DNA from: Acidobacteriota bacterium
GTDB taxonomy: Bacteria; Acidobacteriota; Terriglobia; Terriglobales; Acidobacteriaceae
NCBI GenBank assembly: GCA_003225005.1
Contig: QIAN01000306.1
Location: forward strand, 43,529-107,528
Direction of reading: 5' to 3'
Length of the DNA: 64,000 bases
Of this stretch, positions 25,148-33,854 are shown one piece after another. The notes beneath the pieces were generated by a model. The model was given only the letters and a program-made list of their open reading frames with translations. It did not search any database and had not been told where the DNA came from. A program made the translations under genes and the position numbers. Numbering within the stretch: position 1 is the first letter of the stretch; each line of letters starts with the position of its first letter.

Positions 25148-25333
25148 TTAGTCCGAGGAGGTCTTGTAGTCGCAGGCGTCGCGGCAGTCGACGCAGTACA
25201 AAAGGCCGTCCTGGCAAAGCCGCACCTCCATCTCCGACTGGCAGAGGCAGCAATACTTCTCGCACCGACACTGGCTTTCTGGCTGCTCACATTGGGCGCA
25301 GCGGTACTTGGAGGTGCTGGTTTCGGCGGCCAC
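25148..25333 (-). CDS. Cysteine-rich zinc-ribbon-like small protein
   Basis: A 61-residue protein with 11 cysteines, mostly in CxxC, CxC or CC arrangements (YRCAQC, QCRCEKYCCLC, LYCVDC). This suggests two small zinc ribbons or a metal cluster. It has no signal peptide. The density of paired cysteines and the absence of stops in a Cys-rich frame support a real gene. It is divergent from murE (gap about 140 bp). Function unknown; a zinc-binding adaptor is a guess. Confidence 0.65.
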   Translation of the reverse strand: MAAETSTSKYRCAQCEQPESQCRCEKYCCLCQSEMEVRLCQDGLLYCVDCRDACDYKTSSD

Positions 25334-25475
25334 GAGGCCAATGTAGCGCGCTAAACGCCGGCGGTAAACATATCGTTAGTAACCCCGTTGGGCTGATCGA
25401 GGTATGGGGATTGGTAGTGCACACCATACTTCCTGCTGTCGTGGGCGAGTCGATGGTGCCATATAATTCTTGGCA

Positions 25476-26999
25476 ATGACCTTCCAACAGCTTCTGGATG
25501 GTGCGGAGATTCTCTGGCAAAGCGGAGACCCGGGAGTGAGCGGTGTCGAATATGACTCTCGGCGCGTGAAGTCGGGATGTGTGTTTGTAGCCATGCGCGG
25601 AGAGAGCAGCGACGGGAACCGCTTTATTGATCAGGCGATCAAGGCCGGCGCCGTAGGCGTGGTCACGGATTCGGCCGCGGAGAAGGCGCGGGACAAGGTA
25701 GCGTGGGCGGTAGTACCGCACGGCAGGCGAGCACTGGCGCGATTGAGCGCGAACTTTTACAAGAAGCCGGCGGAGCGGTTGGCCGTGACCGGCATCACCG
25801 GGACGAACGGGAAAACTACAATAGCGTTCCTGGTGGAATCGATTTTGGCGGCAGCGGGGCGCAAAAGCGCGCTGATCGGAACGATTGAGTATCACGTGGC
25901 CGGCAAAGTTCTGCCCGCGCCACATACCACCCCCGAGGCGCTGGATCTCAACCGAATCCTGAATGAATCGCTGGGGCAGGGCGCAACCGACGCGGTGATG
26001 GAGGTGTCGTCTCATGCGTTGGCGCAGGAGCGTGTGTTTGGCGTGCCGTTTGATGTGGCGGTCTTTACCAATCTTACGCGGGATCACCTCGACTACCACA
26101 AAACCATGGACGAATACTTTGCGTCTAAGCGAGTTTTGTTTGCGGGATGTGGCACCGATGCACCACGTGCCGCTGTGCTAAATGTGGATGACGAGTTTGG
26201 TGTGAAGCTGGCGGAGTTCAGCCGCAAGCGCAGCGCGCTTGTGTTGAAGTATGGATGGGCGCGCGGCCACTTGCATGCGGACACAGTGGAAATTACTCCA
26301 CGAGGCACGCGCTTTGATCTGATCACTCCGGAAGACAAGATTCCAGTTTTCTCGCCACTGATTGGCCGGGTGAACGTATACAACATTCTCGCCGCGGCCG
26401 GCGCTGCCTATGCGCGCAAGTGCCCAGCTGAGGCGATTGCTAAAGGGATCGAGAAATTGACGCGCGTGCCAGGACGGTTTGAGCGCGTGGACTGTGGGCA
26501 GCCCTTTACCGTGGTGGTGGACTACGCGCACACCGATGACGCGCTGCGCAATCTGACGGCGCTGGCGCGAGAATTCGTTTCGCAGAACGGATCGACGGGT
26601 CGCGTGCTCACGCTCTTTGGCTGCGGAGGAGACCGGGATCGGACGAAGCGTCCGCTCATGGGCGAGGTGGCCGGGCGGGGCAGCGATTTCGTGGTGCTGA
26701 CTTCTGACAATCCACGCAGTGAAGATCCATGCTCCATCATGAATGATGCGCTGGTCGGTTTGCAGAAGACTAGCGCGAAATACGCGGTGGAGACGGAGCG
26801 CAAGAAAGCCATTGTGCTGGCGATTGGCGAGGCGCGGCCGGGCGACATTGTTCTGCTGGCGGGCAAGGGACATGAAAAGATGCAGGTCACGCGGGAGGGA
26901 GCGCGTGCTTTTGATGACGTGGAAGTGGCGCGCGAGGCGTTGCGGCTGGCGGGATTCGATTGCGAGTCTGCAGGCGCGGTTGCCGGGACGCGAACATGA
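25476..26999 (+). CDS. murE: UDP-MurNAc-L-Ala-D-Glu:meso-DAP ligase
   Basis: Adds meso-diaminopimelate to the peptidoglycan precursor in the cytoplasm. The 507-residue Mur ligase has the ATP site GITGTNGKTT at about 108, YDSRRVKSG in the N-terminal domain and the central-domain histidine segment TRDHLDYH. DNPR at about 410 (LTSDNPRSEDP) is the established motif selecting meso-DAP over lysine. ATG 25476 is preferred to TTG 25470, which would add two residues. It is the first gene of the dcw cluster here. No ftsL or ftsI precedes it. The stop overlaps murF (ATGA). Confidence 0.95.
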   Translation: MTFQQLLDGAEILWQSGDPGVSGVEYDSRRVKSGCVFVAMRGESSDGNRFIDQAIKAGAVGVVTDSAAEKARDKVAWAVVPHGRRALARLSANFYKKPAERLAVTGITGTNGKTTIAFLVESILAAAGRKSALIGTIEYHVAGKVLPAPHTTPEALDLNRILNESLGQGATDAVMEVSSHALAQERVFGVPFDVAVFTNLTRDHLDYHKTMDEYFASKRVLFAGCGTDAPRAAVLNVDDEFGVKLAEFSRKRSALVLKYGWARGHLHADTVEITPRGTRFDLITPEDKIPVFSPLIGRVNVYNILAAAGAAYARKCPAEAIAKGIEKLTRVPGRFERVDCGQPFTVVVDYAHTDDALRNLTALAREFVSQNGSTGRVLTLFGCGGDRDRTKRPLMGEVAGRGSDFVVLTSDNPRSEDPCSIMNDALVGLQKTSAKYAVETERKKAIVLAIGEARPGDIVLLAGKGHEKMQVTREGARAFDDVEVAREALRLAGFDCESAGAVAGTRT

Positions 27000-28375
27000 G
27001 ACTGCCGCTGGCGAGAATCGGCGAGTTCATTGCGGCCACCGGCAAGCACGTGGCTGATGATGTTGCGCTGGGATACTCCAACGACTCGCGGACGGTACAG
27101 CCCGGTGAGCTTTTCTTTGCGGTGAAAGGGGAACGGTTGGACGGCCACGATTTTGTAGAGCAGGCGCTGAAGAAAGGCGCTGCGGCTGCCGTGGTGCGTA
27201 GAAGTGATTTGTCGCGCTATGGCAGCGAGGCGCGATTGCTTGCGGTAAATGACACGTTGGCCGCGCTTCAGACTCTGGCCACGGCGGTGCGCAAGCGCTG
27301 GGGAAAGGCGCTGATCGCGGTCACGGGCTCGGCGGGAAAGACCACCACCAAAGAAGCGATCGCGCACGTTTTGGCCTCACGCTTTCGCGTGCTGAAGTCG
27401 GAGGCAAACTTTAACAATCATTTTGGATTGCCGCTGATGCTATTGAAGCTGGAACCAGAACACGAGGTAGCGGTGATCGAGATGGGAATGTCGCACGCCG
27501 GGGAAATTCGGGCGCTGGCTAAAATTGCGCAGCCGGAGATTGGGGTGGTGACCAACGTGGCGCCGGTGCACTTGGAGTTTTTCGATTCCCTGGCGGCGAT
27601 CGCGAGGGCAAAGTATGAATTGATTGAATCCCTACCAGCGGGCTCGACCGCGGTTCTGAATGCGGATGACGATTACGTTTCGCAGTTCGGTCGCGATTTC
27701 CATGGCAAGGTCGTAATGTATGGCACGCGGCCTGAAGCCGACGTACGCGCAGAGAATATTGTGGCATGCGGGGCAGAAGGTTCGGAGTTCGATGTCTTGG
27801 TGAACGGTTTCCGTGAGCATACCCGCCTTCCGCTGGTGGGAGCGCACAACATTCTTAATGCTCTGGCCGCGGTGGCTGTTGGTATGGAGCGCGGACTGAA
27901 ACCATCGGACACGGTCAGTGCTTTGGCGACGCTGACGCCGGCAGACAAGCGGGGCGAGGTCGTCCAACTGGGTAACATCACGGTGATCAACGATTGCTAC
28001 AATTCCAATCCGAAGGCGTTAAGCGCAATGATGGATGCGTTAGCCGCAATGCCGGCGAAACGACGGATCGTTGTGGCGGGCGAGATGCTCGAGCTTGGTC
28101 CGGCAAGCGAGGAAATGCATCGGCATGCTGGCGAGCATGCTGCGAAAAATAAAATTGATGTTGTGGTGGGGGTGCGCGGGCAGGCACAGGCTTTGGTAGA
28201 GCAGGCGCGCCGTGCGGGAGCGCGCGCGGAGTTCGTGGCGACTCCGGAGGAAGCGGGGGAGTGGCTGGCGCGCGAGACGCGAGACGGCGATGTTGTTTTG
28301 TTGAAGGCTTCACGCGGAGTGAAGTTGGAAAGAGCCGTGGAGGTTTGGCAGGCGCGTCGCGATGGCGGAAACTGA
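26996..28375 (+). CDS. murF: UDP-MurNAc-tripeptide:D-Ala-D-Ala ligase
   Basis: Adds D-Ala-D-Ala to complete the cytoplasmic pentapeptide precursor. The 459-residue Mur ligase has AVTGSAGKTTTKE at about 107, FNNHFGLPL, VIEMGMSHAGEI and the C-terminal NDCYNSNPKAL. ATG 26996 overlaps the murE stop codon (ATGA), so the two are probably translated together. A frame-open upstream codon at 26960 lies inside murE and is rejected. Confidence 0.95.
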   Translation: MRLPLARIGEFIAATGKHVADDVALGYSNDSRTVQPGELFFAVKGERLDGHDFVEQALKKGAAAAVVRRSDLSRYGSEARLLAVNDTLAALQTLATAVRKRWGKALIAVTGSAGKTTTKEAIAHVLASRFRVLKSEANFNNHFGLPLMLLKLEPEHEVAVIEMGMSHAGEIRALAKIAQPEIGVVTNVAPVHLEFFDSLAAIARAKYELIESLPAGSTAVLNADDDYVSQFGRDFHGKVVMYGTRPEADVRAENIVACGAEGSEFDVLVNGFREHTRLPLVGAHNILNALAAVAVGMERGLKPSDTVSALATLTPADKRGEVVQLGNITVINDCYNSNPKALSAMMDALAAMPAKRRIVVAGEMLELGPASEEMHRHAGEHAAKNKIDVVVGVRGQAQALVEQARRAGARAEFVATPEEAGEWLARETRDGDVVLLKASRGVKLERAVEVWQARRDGGN

Positions 28376-28400
28376 GATTGCGAAGCGATTCGGAGGCTGA

Positions 28401-29534
28401 TTGCTCTATTGGCTGCTGTATTTGAAGCTACAACATTATTTTCCGCCATTCCGCATTTTCCGCTACCTGACTTTCCGCACCGGTTTTGCCAGTCTCACCG
28501 CACTGTTTACCGCGCTTATCGTTGGTCCGCTCGTGATCGGGCGGCTGCGTGAATTCCAGATCGGACAATACATTCGCGAGGAGGGCCCCCAGGATCATCA
28601 AAAAAAAGCCGGCACACCGACCATGGGCGGGTTGCTGATTGCAATTGCCATCGTGGTGCCGACGCTGCTTTGGGCGGACCTGAGCAATCGTTTTGTCTGG
28701 ATTGCGGTGTTCGCCACCTGCGCGTTCGCCGCCATTGGATTCGCCGATGACTATATTAAGGTGGCGCACCGCCGGAACCTGGGTTTGACCAGCCGAGGGA
28801 AGCTGGGTCTGCAGATTGCAGCCAGCGTTGTGATTGCCGTGATGCTGATTGCGATGCAGACCTACGCGATGTATTCGACCAAGCTCATCGTGCCATTCTT
28901 CAAGCAGTTCCATCCAGATCTAGTGGTGCAAAGGCTGGGATACTATCCGCATCTGTGGCCGCTGGCGTTTCTGCCCTTCATTGCGTTTGTAGCTTTCGTG
29001 ATTGTGGGCGCGAGCAATGCGGTGAATCTTACGGATGGGCTCGACGGACTCGCGATTGGCTGCACCGTGATCGCGGCGGGAGCTCTCACAGTGCTCACCT
29101 ATGTGAGCGGCCATGCCACATTTTCCACCTACCTTGAACTGCCCAGAATGCCGCAGGTCGGCGAGTTGACAATTTTCTGCGGAGCGATGGTGGGTTCGGC
29201 GATTGGATTCTTGTGGTACAACGCGCATCCGGCGGAAGTGTTCATGGGGGACGTGGGATCGCTGGCGCTGGGCGGTGCAATCGGCACCGTCGCAGTGGTG
29301 ATCAAGCAAGAGTTGCTATTGCCGTTCATCGGCGGCGTGTTTGTGATTGAGGCGCTCTCGGTGATCCTGCAAGTGGGATCATACAAACTGCGCAAAAAGC
29401 GGATTTTCAAGATGGCCCCGATTCATCATCACTTTGAATTGATCGGCTGGTCAGAGTCGAAGATTATTGTGCGCTTCTGGATCGCGTCGCTGGTGTTTGC
29501 CCTGTTCGCACTGACGACGCTGAAGTTGCGATAG
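28401..29534 (+). CDS. mraY: Phospho-MurNAc-pentapeptide transferase
   Basis: Inner-membrane enzyme that transfers phospho-MurNAc-pentapeptide to undecaprenyl phosphate, forming lipid I. The 377-residue protein has about ten TM helices. It carries [10 protein letters not shown] (about 68), the Asp pair in GFADDYIK (about 115), [13 protein letters not shown] (about 205), and [15 protein letters not shown] near the C-terminus, all family hallmarks. The start is TTG 28401 with CGGAGG at 28391-28396. It lies 25 bp after murF and is followed by a heptamer-repeat hairpin before murD. Confidence 0.96.
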   Translation: MLYWLLYLKLQHYFPPFRIFRYLTFRTGFASLTALFTALIVGPLVIGRLREFQIGQYIREEGPQDHQKKAGTPTMGGLLIAIAIVVPTLLWADLSNRFVWIAVFATCAFAAIGFADDYIKVAHRRNLGLTSRGKLGLQIAASVVIAVMLIAMQTYAMYSTKLIVPFFKQFHPDLVVQRLGYYPHLWPLAFLPFIAFVAFVIVGASNAVNLTDGLDGLAIGCTVIAAGALTVLTYVSGHATFSTYLELPRMPQVGELTIFCGAMVGSAIGFLWYNAHPAEVFMGDVGSLALGGAIGTVAVVIKQELLLPFIGGVFVIEALSVILQVGSYKLRKKRIFKMAPIHHHFELIGWSESKIIVRFWIASLVFALFALTTLKLR

Positions 29535-29558
29535 GGCCGCCAACCCTGGAAAAGAATG

Positions 29559-29656
29559 GTTGATTGTTGAGTTTTGATTGTTGAATGAAAAACATAACGG
29601 GATTTTCTCGAGAAGGGTCAGATTCTAAAATCAACAATCAAAAATCAACAATTGAC
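29559..29656. repeat. Heptamer-periodic inverted repeat between mraY and murD
   Basis: Left arm 29559-29586 is four 7-bp units (GTTGATT, GTTGAGT, TTTGATT and GTTGAAT). Right arm 29629-29656 is four reverse units of the type AATCAAC. The two 28-bp arms are reverse complements at 24 of 28 positions, with a 42-bp loop. The right arm ends 3 bp before the murD start codon, so the hairpin would sit at the translation start in the mRNA. Confidence 0.8.
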
Positions 29657-29659
29657 AGC

Positions 29660-31024
29660 ATGGATCTCCACGGTAAACGCGTGCTTGTGGTCGGTCTCGG
29701 CAAGTCCGGGGTGGCGTCGGCTCTGTTTTTAAAAGCACACGGCGCGCGGGTCACCGTTTCCGATACCAAGACCGGCGACGAGCTGCACAGCGAAATTCCC
29801 GTGCTGCTCGATCATGGGATTACGGTCGAGACTGGCGGCCACGGCGAGCGTACTTTTCGAGGACAGGATCTGATCGTGGTCAGTCCAGGTATTCCCTTGG
29901 ACGCCCCAGCCCTCGTGCAGGCACGCGCACTGGGCGGCTCCGTGATTGGCGAGATGGAGCTGGCCGCGCGGTTTCTGCGCGGGCCAATCGTTGCCATTAC
30001 CGGATCAAACGGCAAGACGACGACGACCACTCTCACGGGCGAGATTATGACTGCAGGAGGCTTTTCAGCTTTGGTGGGTGGCAACATTGGGACCCCGGCA
30101 ATTGCTCTGGCGGAGCGGGCCACACCGGAGAGCGTGATTGTGCTTGAAGTGTCGAGCTTTCAGTTGGAGACGATTCACAGCTTCCGGCCGAAAGTTGCCG
30201 TGATCTTGAACGTCACGCCCGATCACCTGGACCGCCACCGGACGTTCGAGGCTTATGTCGATGCCAAAGCGAGGATTCTCGAGAATCAACAGAGCGCAGA
30301 CTTGGCCGTGCTCAATGCCGCCGATCCAACCTGCGTTGCCATGGCTGCTCGAACAAAGGCGCAGGTGTTCTGGTTCAGCCGTCAGAAGGAAGTGCAGCAA
30401 GGGGCCTGGGTGCTTGATGGAAACATTTTGTTTCGTGAGGGAGCGCAGCAGCGCGAGATCATGCTCGTCTCAGAGATTCCGCTGAAGGGTGCGCACAATC
30501 TGGAGAACGTGCTGGCGGCGGTTTGCGCGGGTGCGCTGATGGGATGTGCTGCAGAGAAAATTCGGCAGGCCGTGCGCGAGTTCAAGGCGGTGGAGCATCG
30601 GCTGGAACATGTGGCGACGATTCGCGGCGTGGATTACTACAACGACTCCAAGGCCACGAATGTGGATGCAACGATCAAGGCGCTGGAGTCGTTTCCGGCA
30701 AACATCCACCTCATTCTTGGGGGCAAGGACAAGGGCAGCGACTACACCTTGCTCAACGATCTGTTGCGCCAGCGCGTGAAGCGCGTCTACACGATCGGCG
30801 CGGCGGCAGCGAAGATCGAATCGCAAATTAAAGGGGTTGAAGTCGTGCACGCCGACACTGTGGAGAACGCCCTTCGAAAAGCGAACGCTGTGGCCGAGCC
30901 GGGCGATGTGGTGCTGCTGGCTCCGGCGTGCGCCAGCTTCGATCAGTTCAAGAATTACGAGCAGCGGGGGCAAGTGTTCAAAGAGATCGTGCGGGCGCTG
31001 TCCGCGGAAGTTGTGGGGACGTGA
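29660..31024 (+). CDS. murD: UDP-MurNAc-L-Ala:D-Glu ligase
   Basis: Adds D-glutamate to UDP-MurNAc-L-Ala. The 454-residue Mur ligase has VLVVGLGKSGVASALF at the N-terminus, AITGSNGKTTTT at about 112, VLEVSSFQLE, NVTPDHLDRH, YNDSKATN and LLAPACASFDQF, the expected motifs. The open frame extends upstream to 29585, through the repeat element, but MDLHGKRV at ATG 29660 matches the usual N-terminus. No Shine-Dalgarno is seen; the right arm of the hairpin occupies that position. Confidence 0.95.
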   Translation: MDLHGKRVLVVGLGKSGVASALFLKAHGARVTVSDTKTGDELHSEIPVLLDHGITVETGGHGERTFRGQDLIVVSPGIPLDAPALVQARALGGSVIGEMELAARFLRGPIVAITGSNGKTTTTTLTGEIMTAGGFSALVGGNIGTPAIALAERATPESVIVLEVSSFQLETIHSFRPKVAVILNVTPDHLDRHRTFEAYVDAKARILENQQSADLAVLNAADPTCVAMAARTKAQVFWFSRQKEVQQGAWVLDGNILFREGAQQREIMLVSEIPLKGAHNLENVLAAVCAGALMGCAAEKIRQAVREFKAVEHRLEHVATIRGVDYYNDSKATNVDATIKALESFPANIHLILGGKDKGSDYTLLNDLLRQRVKRVYTIGAAAAKIESQIKGVEVVHADTVENALRKANAVAEPGDVVLLAPACASFDQFKNYEQRGQVFKEIVRALSAEVVGT

Positions 31025-31165
31025 GTCTCTTTCACCATGGAGTGCCACTGGTTCGGCATTGCCCGGGAACGGTTTAGTTCTCGGTCCGCAAATTTGCGAA
31101 TCAAGCAAAAAACCAGTGCGATCGGTGCATATCAATCTGCAAATCCTTGCAGACTTGCGAAAGGG

Positions 31166-31184
31166 CCCGCCGGTGGCGGGTTTT
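31166..31184 (+). terminator. Hairpin with short T-run between murD and ftsW
   Basis: CCCGCC (31166-31171) pairs with GGCGGG (31175-31180), followed by TTTT. It lies in a 287-bp gap that otherwise shows no gene. It is either a weak terminator/attenuator or a REP-type palindrome; the short stem and T-run make this uncertain. Confidence 0.4.
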
Positions 31185-31311
31185 GGACCCGGAACGACTG
31201 GGAGCAGCGAGACGACTCGCGCCAGGGAACCACGGTAGTCAACTTGCCGGAGTGAATTCCACGACAAGAATCCTCCGGATTTCGCTGACTTCGTGGTGAA
31301 ATAAATCTCCC

Positions 31312-32403
31312 ATGGCAAAGCGAGTGAGCGTGGATCGCTGGTTGTTTACCGTCACCATGCTGCTGGTGTTTGTGGGGTTGGTGATGGTGTTCTCGGCGTC
31401 GGCGGTGATGGCTAAGGACAAGTATGGTTCGCCGTATGCGTTTCTGTTGAGACAGGTGTTGTGGGCGGTGGCGGGACTGGTCGCGATGGTGGTGGCGATG
31501 CGCGTGGATTACCGCCGCTACAAAAGTCCGGCGGTAGTTTTTTCTCTGATGGGATTGACCACGTTACTCCTGATCTCTGTCTTTTTTCTAGATCGCTCGC
31601 ACAATACTCACCGTTGGATCCGTGGAGGTGGTTTCTCGCTGCAACCTTCCGAGTTGGCCAAGCCGGTACTGATTCTGTTTCTTGCTTATTTTCTCGAAGG
31701 CCGTACCAGGAGCATGGACGACTGGCGCAATACGTTGCTTCCGGCGGCCGCGCCCGTGCTGGTTTTTCTAGGACTTATTGTCTTGCAGCCCGATTTGGGT
31801 ACGGCCATCGCCTGTTCGGCAATCGCCGCGTGCATTCTTTTTGTGGCAGAGATGCGCATGAGGTATTTCGGTTATGCATTCGGAGCTGCGCTGCTGCCGC
31901 TGTACTTACTGATTTTTCACGTGAGTTGGCGGCGCGGCCGCATTTTAGCGTTTCTGAATCCGTACGCCGACCGGCAAGGGACGGGATTTCATATTATTCA
32001 ATCACTGATTGCCGTGGCGACCGGCGGAGTGACAGGAACGGGGTTGATGGAGGGCAAACAGAAGTTGTTTTATCTGCCGGAGCCGCATACTGATTTTATT
32101 TTTGCGGTGACTGCGGAAGAGTTGGGCCTGGTGGGAGCGATGTTCGTGGTGACGCTGTTTGCCATCTTTCTGTGGCGCGGGATGCGGGCTTCAGGGCGGA
32201 CGGAAGATATCTTTGGACGCTATCTGGCGGTCGGCATCACCAGCATGGTGGTCTTGCAGGCGTTCCTCAACATCAGCGTGGTTTTGGGGATGATGCCGAC
32301 GAAGGGGATACCTCTGCCGCTGGTGTCGTACGGGGGGTCGTCGTTGTTTGTGACGCTGGCGTGCGTGGGTGTGCTGCTTAATATTACAAAGCAGGCGGAA
32401 TGA
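31312..32403 (+). CDS. ftsW: Septal peptidoglycan polymerase FtsW (SEDS)
   Basis: SEDS-family lipid II glycosyltransferase of the divisome, working with a class B PBP. It has 363 residues and about ten TM helices. Family features are FSASAVMA in TM1, QPSELAKPVLI, VLQPDLGTA, the loop NPYADRQGTGFHIIQSLIA, GEGKQKLFYLPEPHTDFIFAV-type residues (here LMEGKQKLFYLPEPHTDFIF), and PLPLVSYGGSS. ATG 31312 is chosen. The position between murD and murG is the classical dcw order and favours FtsW over RodA. Confidence 0.93.
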   Translation: MAKRVSVDRWLFTVTMLLVFVGLVMVFSASAVMAKDKYGSPYAFLLRQVLWAVAGLVAMVVAMRVDYRRYKSPAVVFSLMGLTTLLLISVFFLDRSHNTHRWIRGGGFSLQPSELAKPVLILFLAYFLEGRTRSMDDWRNTLLPAAAPVLVFLGLIVLQPDLGTAIACSAIAACILFVAEMRMRYFGYAFGAALLPLYLLIFHVSWRRGRILAFLNPYADRQGTGFHIIQSLIAVATGGVTGTGLMEGKQKLFYLPEPHTDFIFAVTAEELGLVGAMFVVTLFAIFLWRGMRASGRTEDIFGRYLAVGITSMVVLQAFLNISVVLGMMPTKGIPLPLVSYGGSSLFVTLACVGVLLNITKQAE

Positions 32404-32415
32404 GAACCTGCAATT

Positions 32416-32519
32416 GTTGATTGCCGATTTTTGATGGTTGATTAGTACCGCCGGCGTTAGCAATCCGTCAGAGCTTGGGCCTTTCAATCAGCAATCGACA
32501 AGCAAAAATCAACCATTCC
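32416..32519. repeat. Heptamer-periodic inverted repeat between ftsW and murG
   Basis: Left arm 32416-32443 has four 7-bp units (GTTGATT, GCCGATT, TTTGATG and GTTGATT). Right arm 32485-32519 has five reverse units (CAATCAG through CCATTCC). The arms pair imperfectly, and the 7-bp phase is kept in both. It occupies most of the 156-bp intergenic gap. Confidence 0.65.
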
Positions 32520-32559
32520 TTCCGATGGCCCGCAGCACTCCCTGGTTTATAGTCACCTC

Positions 32560-33642
32560 ATGCGTGCCATTCTGGCGGGCGGCGGGACGGGCGGACATGT
32601 GATTCCCGCGCTTGCCATCGCCAACGAACTCAAGAAAAGTTATGGCGCGGAAGTCTTGTTCATCGGCACAGCGCGCGGCATTGAGAACCGGCTAGTCCCG
32701 GCGGCGGGATATCCGCTGCAACTGGTGCGGGTGGGGGCGCTGAAAAATGTCAGCCTGATGACGCGGGCGAGGACAGCCTTCGATTTGCCTCGGGCGGTTT
32801 GGGATGCCGGGCGCATGCTGAACGAGTTTGCGCCTGACGTTGTGATTGGCGTGGGCGGATACGCTTCAGGCCCCACGATGATGGCTGCGGTGGTGAAGCA
32901 CATTCCTACGTTGGCATTTGAGCCCAATGTGGTGCCCGGATTGGCTAACCGTGTGGTAGCGCGATTCGTGTCGGCGGCGGCGGTGCATTTTGAAGAGACG
33001 GCCAAATATTTTCGGTACGCTGAAGTGACAGGCGTTCCGGTGCGACAGGCATTCTTTGAGATGGGCGTCCGGCCACGGGATGGTGCTCGAACCTTGCTTG
33101 TATTCGGCGGAAGCCAGGGAGCGCACGCGATCAATGAAGCGATGATCCGATGTTGGCCAGCGCTGCTGCGGCAGACGCCGGGGATTCACATCATCCACCA
33201 GACCGGTGAGCGCCACCATAACGACGTGCTGGCCGCCTATGACAAGTTGGGCGACGCGGCTGAGGTTTTCAAGTTTATTGAGGATATGCCGGCGGCATTT
33301 GCGCGCGCGGATTTGCTGATCTGCCGGTCGGGCGCGAGCACGGTGGCGGAAATTGCGGCGGGGGGGAAGCCCGCGATTTTTGTGCCGTTCCCGCGGGCGG
33401 CGGACGATCATCAACGGGTAAATGCCGAGGCGCTCGAACGAGCGGGAGCCGCTGTGGTGGTAGAGGAGTCGAAGCTGGATGGCGTTTGGCTGGTGGAGAC
33501 AGTGGCAGCATTGCTTGGCGATCAGGCCAGGCTGCAGCGGATGAGTGCGGCGGCACGGAGCCTGGCGCATCCGAATGCAGCCCGTGATATTGCGGCGATG
33601 GCGGCGCGATTGGCCGGGGTTGGGGAATCGGATTCTCGCTGA
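32560..33642 (+). CDS. murG: Lipid II synthase MurG (GlcNAc transferase)
   Basis: Membrane-associated glycosyltransferase that adds GlcNAc to lipid I, forming lipid II. The 360-residue GT28/GT-B protein has the N-terminal G loop [32 protein letters not shown], the second G loop [11 protein letters not shown], and the donor site [23 protein letters not shown] (about 250-275). The start is ATG 32560. Confidence 0.96.
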   Translation: MRAILAGGGTGGHVIPALAIANELKKSYGAEVLFIGTARGIENRLVPAAGYPLQLVRVGALKNVSLMTRARTAFDLPRAVWDAGRMLNEFAPDVVIGVGGYASGPTMMAAVVKHIPTLAFEPNVVPGLANRVVARFVSAAAVHFEETAKYFRYAEVTGVPVRQAFFEMGVRPRDGARTLLVFGGSQGAHAINEAMIRCWPALLRQTPGIHIIHQTGERHHNDVLAAYDKLGDAAEVFKFIEDMPAAFARADLLICRSGASTVAEIAAGGKPAIFVPFPRAADDHQRVNAEALERAGAAVVVEESKLDGVWLVETVAALLGDQARLQRMSAAARSLAHPNAARDIAAMAARLAGVGESDSR

Positions 33643-33723
33643 GAATTTCAATACGAGCTCGATAGGTTGAGAGTCATGAGAGAACTCCTGGATGAGATGG
33701 TGGCGCTGCCCAGTTCGAAGCGT

Positions 33724-33780
33724 CCTTCGACGGCGCAACTGCTTCGCGTTCCCCCGAGCACGTGCTGCGCTCAGGATGAC
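33724..33780. repeat. Interspersed-type palindromic sequence between murG and murC
   Basis: In the 212-bp gap, CCTTCGAC (33724-33731) and GCTCAGGATGAC (33769-33780) bracket a GC-rich stretch. I recall these words as common in interspersed intergenic repeats of soil bacteria, not as a verified family. A 52-codon frame (33676-33834) spans the region but reads mostly from the repeat and is not called as a gene. Confidence 0.35.
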
Positions 33781-33854
33781 GATATACGAGTGATCGCAAA
33801 AGCGGCTTCACTGGTTTGGGTTGGATCCGCGTAAATGGTGGCCAAGGAGTTGAT

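Noticed and set aside
31037..31255. A 72-codon gene between murD and ftsW
   Set aside because: No ribosome-binding site and an unnatural composition; it crosses a hairpin with a T-run.
33676..33834. A 52-codon gene between murG and murC
   Set aside because: Most of the frame lies in a palindromic interspersed-type sequence; it has no ribosome-binding site or protein-like ending.
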